From assembly GCA_905201055.1 (NCBI GenBank), contig CAJKMT010000064.1:1-6226 (forward strand): 6,226 nucleotides of DNA, in the 5' to 3' direction. Below, one piece after another: positions 6,172 through 6,226 of this stretch; position 1 is the stretch's first letter, and every line of letters begins with the position of its first letter. The notes beneath the pieces were generated by a model. It did no database searches, was not told the origin of the DNA, and worked only from the letters and a program-made list of their open reading frames with translations. A program made the translations under genes and the position numbers. This stretch comes from an uncultured Sutterella sp. (GTDB lineage: Bacteria > Pseudomonadota > Gammaproteobacteria > Burkholderiales > Burkholderiaceae_F).

Positions 6172-6226
6172 TTGACATCCTCCCCGTCGTGAACGACGGG
6201 GATTCCCTGCTGTGTCATCGGCTCTC
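6172..6226 (-). mobile_element. Probable right end of an IS200/IS605-family (TnpB-type) element, body outside the window
   Basis: The sequence TTGACATCCTCCCC, hairpin, GGGGATTCC closely resembles what I remember at the tnpB-distal end of many IS605-type elements, where it also forms the 3' part of the guide RNA. Read on the - strand the end runs CGGGGAGGATGTCAA and finishes in TCAA, the right-end cleavage tetramer known for IS608. One - strand frame from 6225 gives RADDTAGNPRRSRRGGCQ and stops at 6154, compatible with the tail of a TnpB protein. The transposase body would lie to the right and be transcribed leftwards toward the NERD-helicase gene. The recognition rests on memory of the motif; no transposase domain is visible here. 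Confidence 0.55.
6181..6202. repeat. GC-rich stem-loop at the element end
   Basis: TCCCCGTCG (6181-6189) pairs perfectly with CGACGGGGA (6194-6202), closing a tetraloop (TGAA on the + strand, TTCA on the - strand). There is no T-run after it in either direction, so it is not an intrinsic terminator. Subterminal hairpins of this kind are recognised as single strands by the small Tyr transposase TnpA. Confidence 0.85.

Noticed and set aside
6172..6177. TTGACA hexamer on the + strand as a -35 promoter box
   Set aside because: No matching -10 at 16-18 bases (the hairpin lies there) and no + strand gene follows in the window. It is better explained as part of the element end.
1..6226. CRISPR array, tRNA or rRNA genes
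   Set aside because: No regularly spaced direct repeats, cloverleaf or rRNA-like segments were seen on either strand.

Overview
The window holds five protein genes in three blocks and resembles a bacterial chromosome of roughly balanced base composition. The protein types (type B carboxylesterase, YfcC-type carrier, WYL regulator) and the codon choice suggest a Gram-negative proteobacterium. A gut Burkholderiales/Sutterellaceae member is a guess from family distribution, not something the sequence proves.

Block 1 (2-2498, + strand) is a metabolic operon. A type B carboxylesterase, cut at its 5' end by the window edge, is followed after 6 bases by a YfcC/DcuC-family membrane carrier. A strong intrinsic terminator closes the unit. 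The pairing suggests that an ester or amide is hydrolysed and an organic acid product or substrate is transported.

Block 2 (2593-4511, + strand) is a two-gene unit. The first gene encodes a 281-residue aromatic-rich protein I cannot assign to any family. The second, 26 bases downstream, encodes a WYL-domain transcription regulator. An 18-base perfect palindrome covers the Shine-Dalgarno of the first gene. A second, weaker stem-loop frames the ribosome binding site and start codon of the regulator. A strong terminator follows, and its 3' arm lies inside the last codons of the opposing gene.

Block 3 (4489-6226, - strand) is convergent with block 2. It encodes a NERD-nuclease/UvrD-like ATPase fusion of 533 residues (preferred start at 6090). 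About 80 bases upstream of that start, at the right edge, is a GC-rich hairpin with flanks typical of an IS200/IS605-family (TnpB-type) element end. Such an element would extend out of the window to the right.

Blocks 2 and 3 together have the look of an accessory, possibly anti-phage, locus: an unknown protein, a WYL regulator, a nuclease-helicase fusion and an adjacent mobile-element end. The defence role is inference. What is directly visible is the domain content, the palindromes and the gene order.
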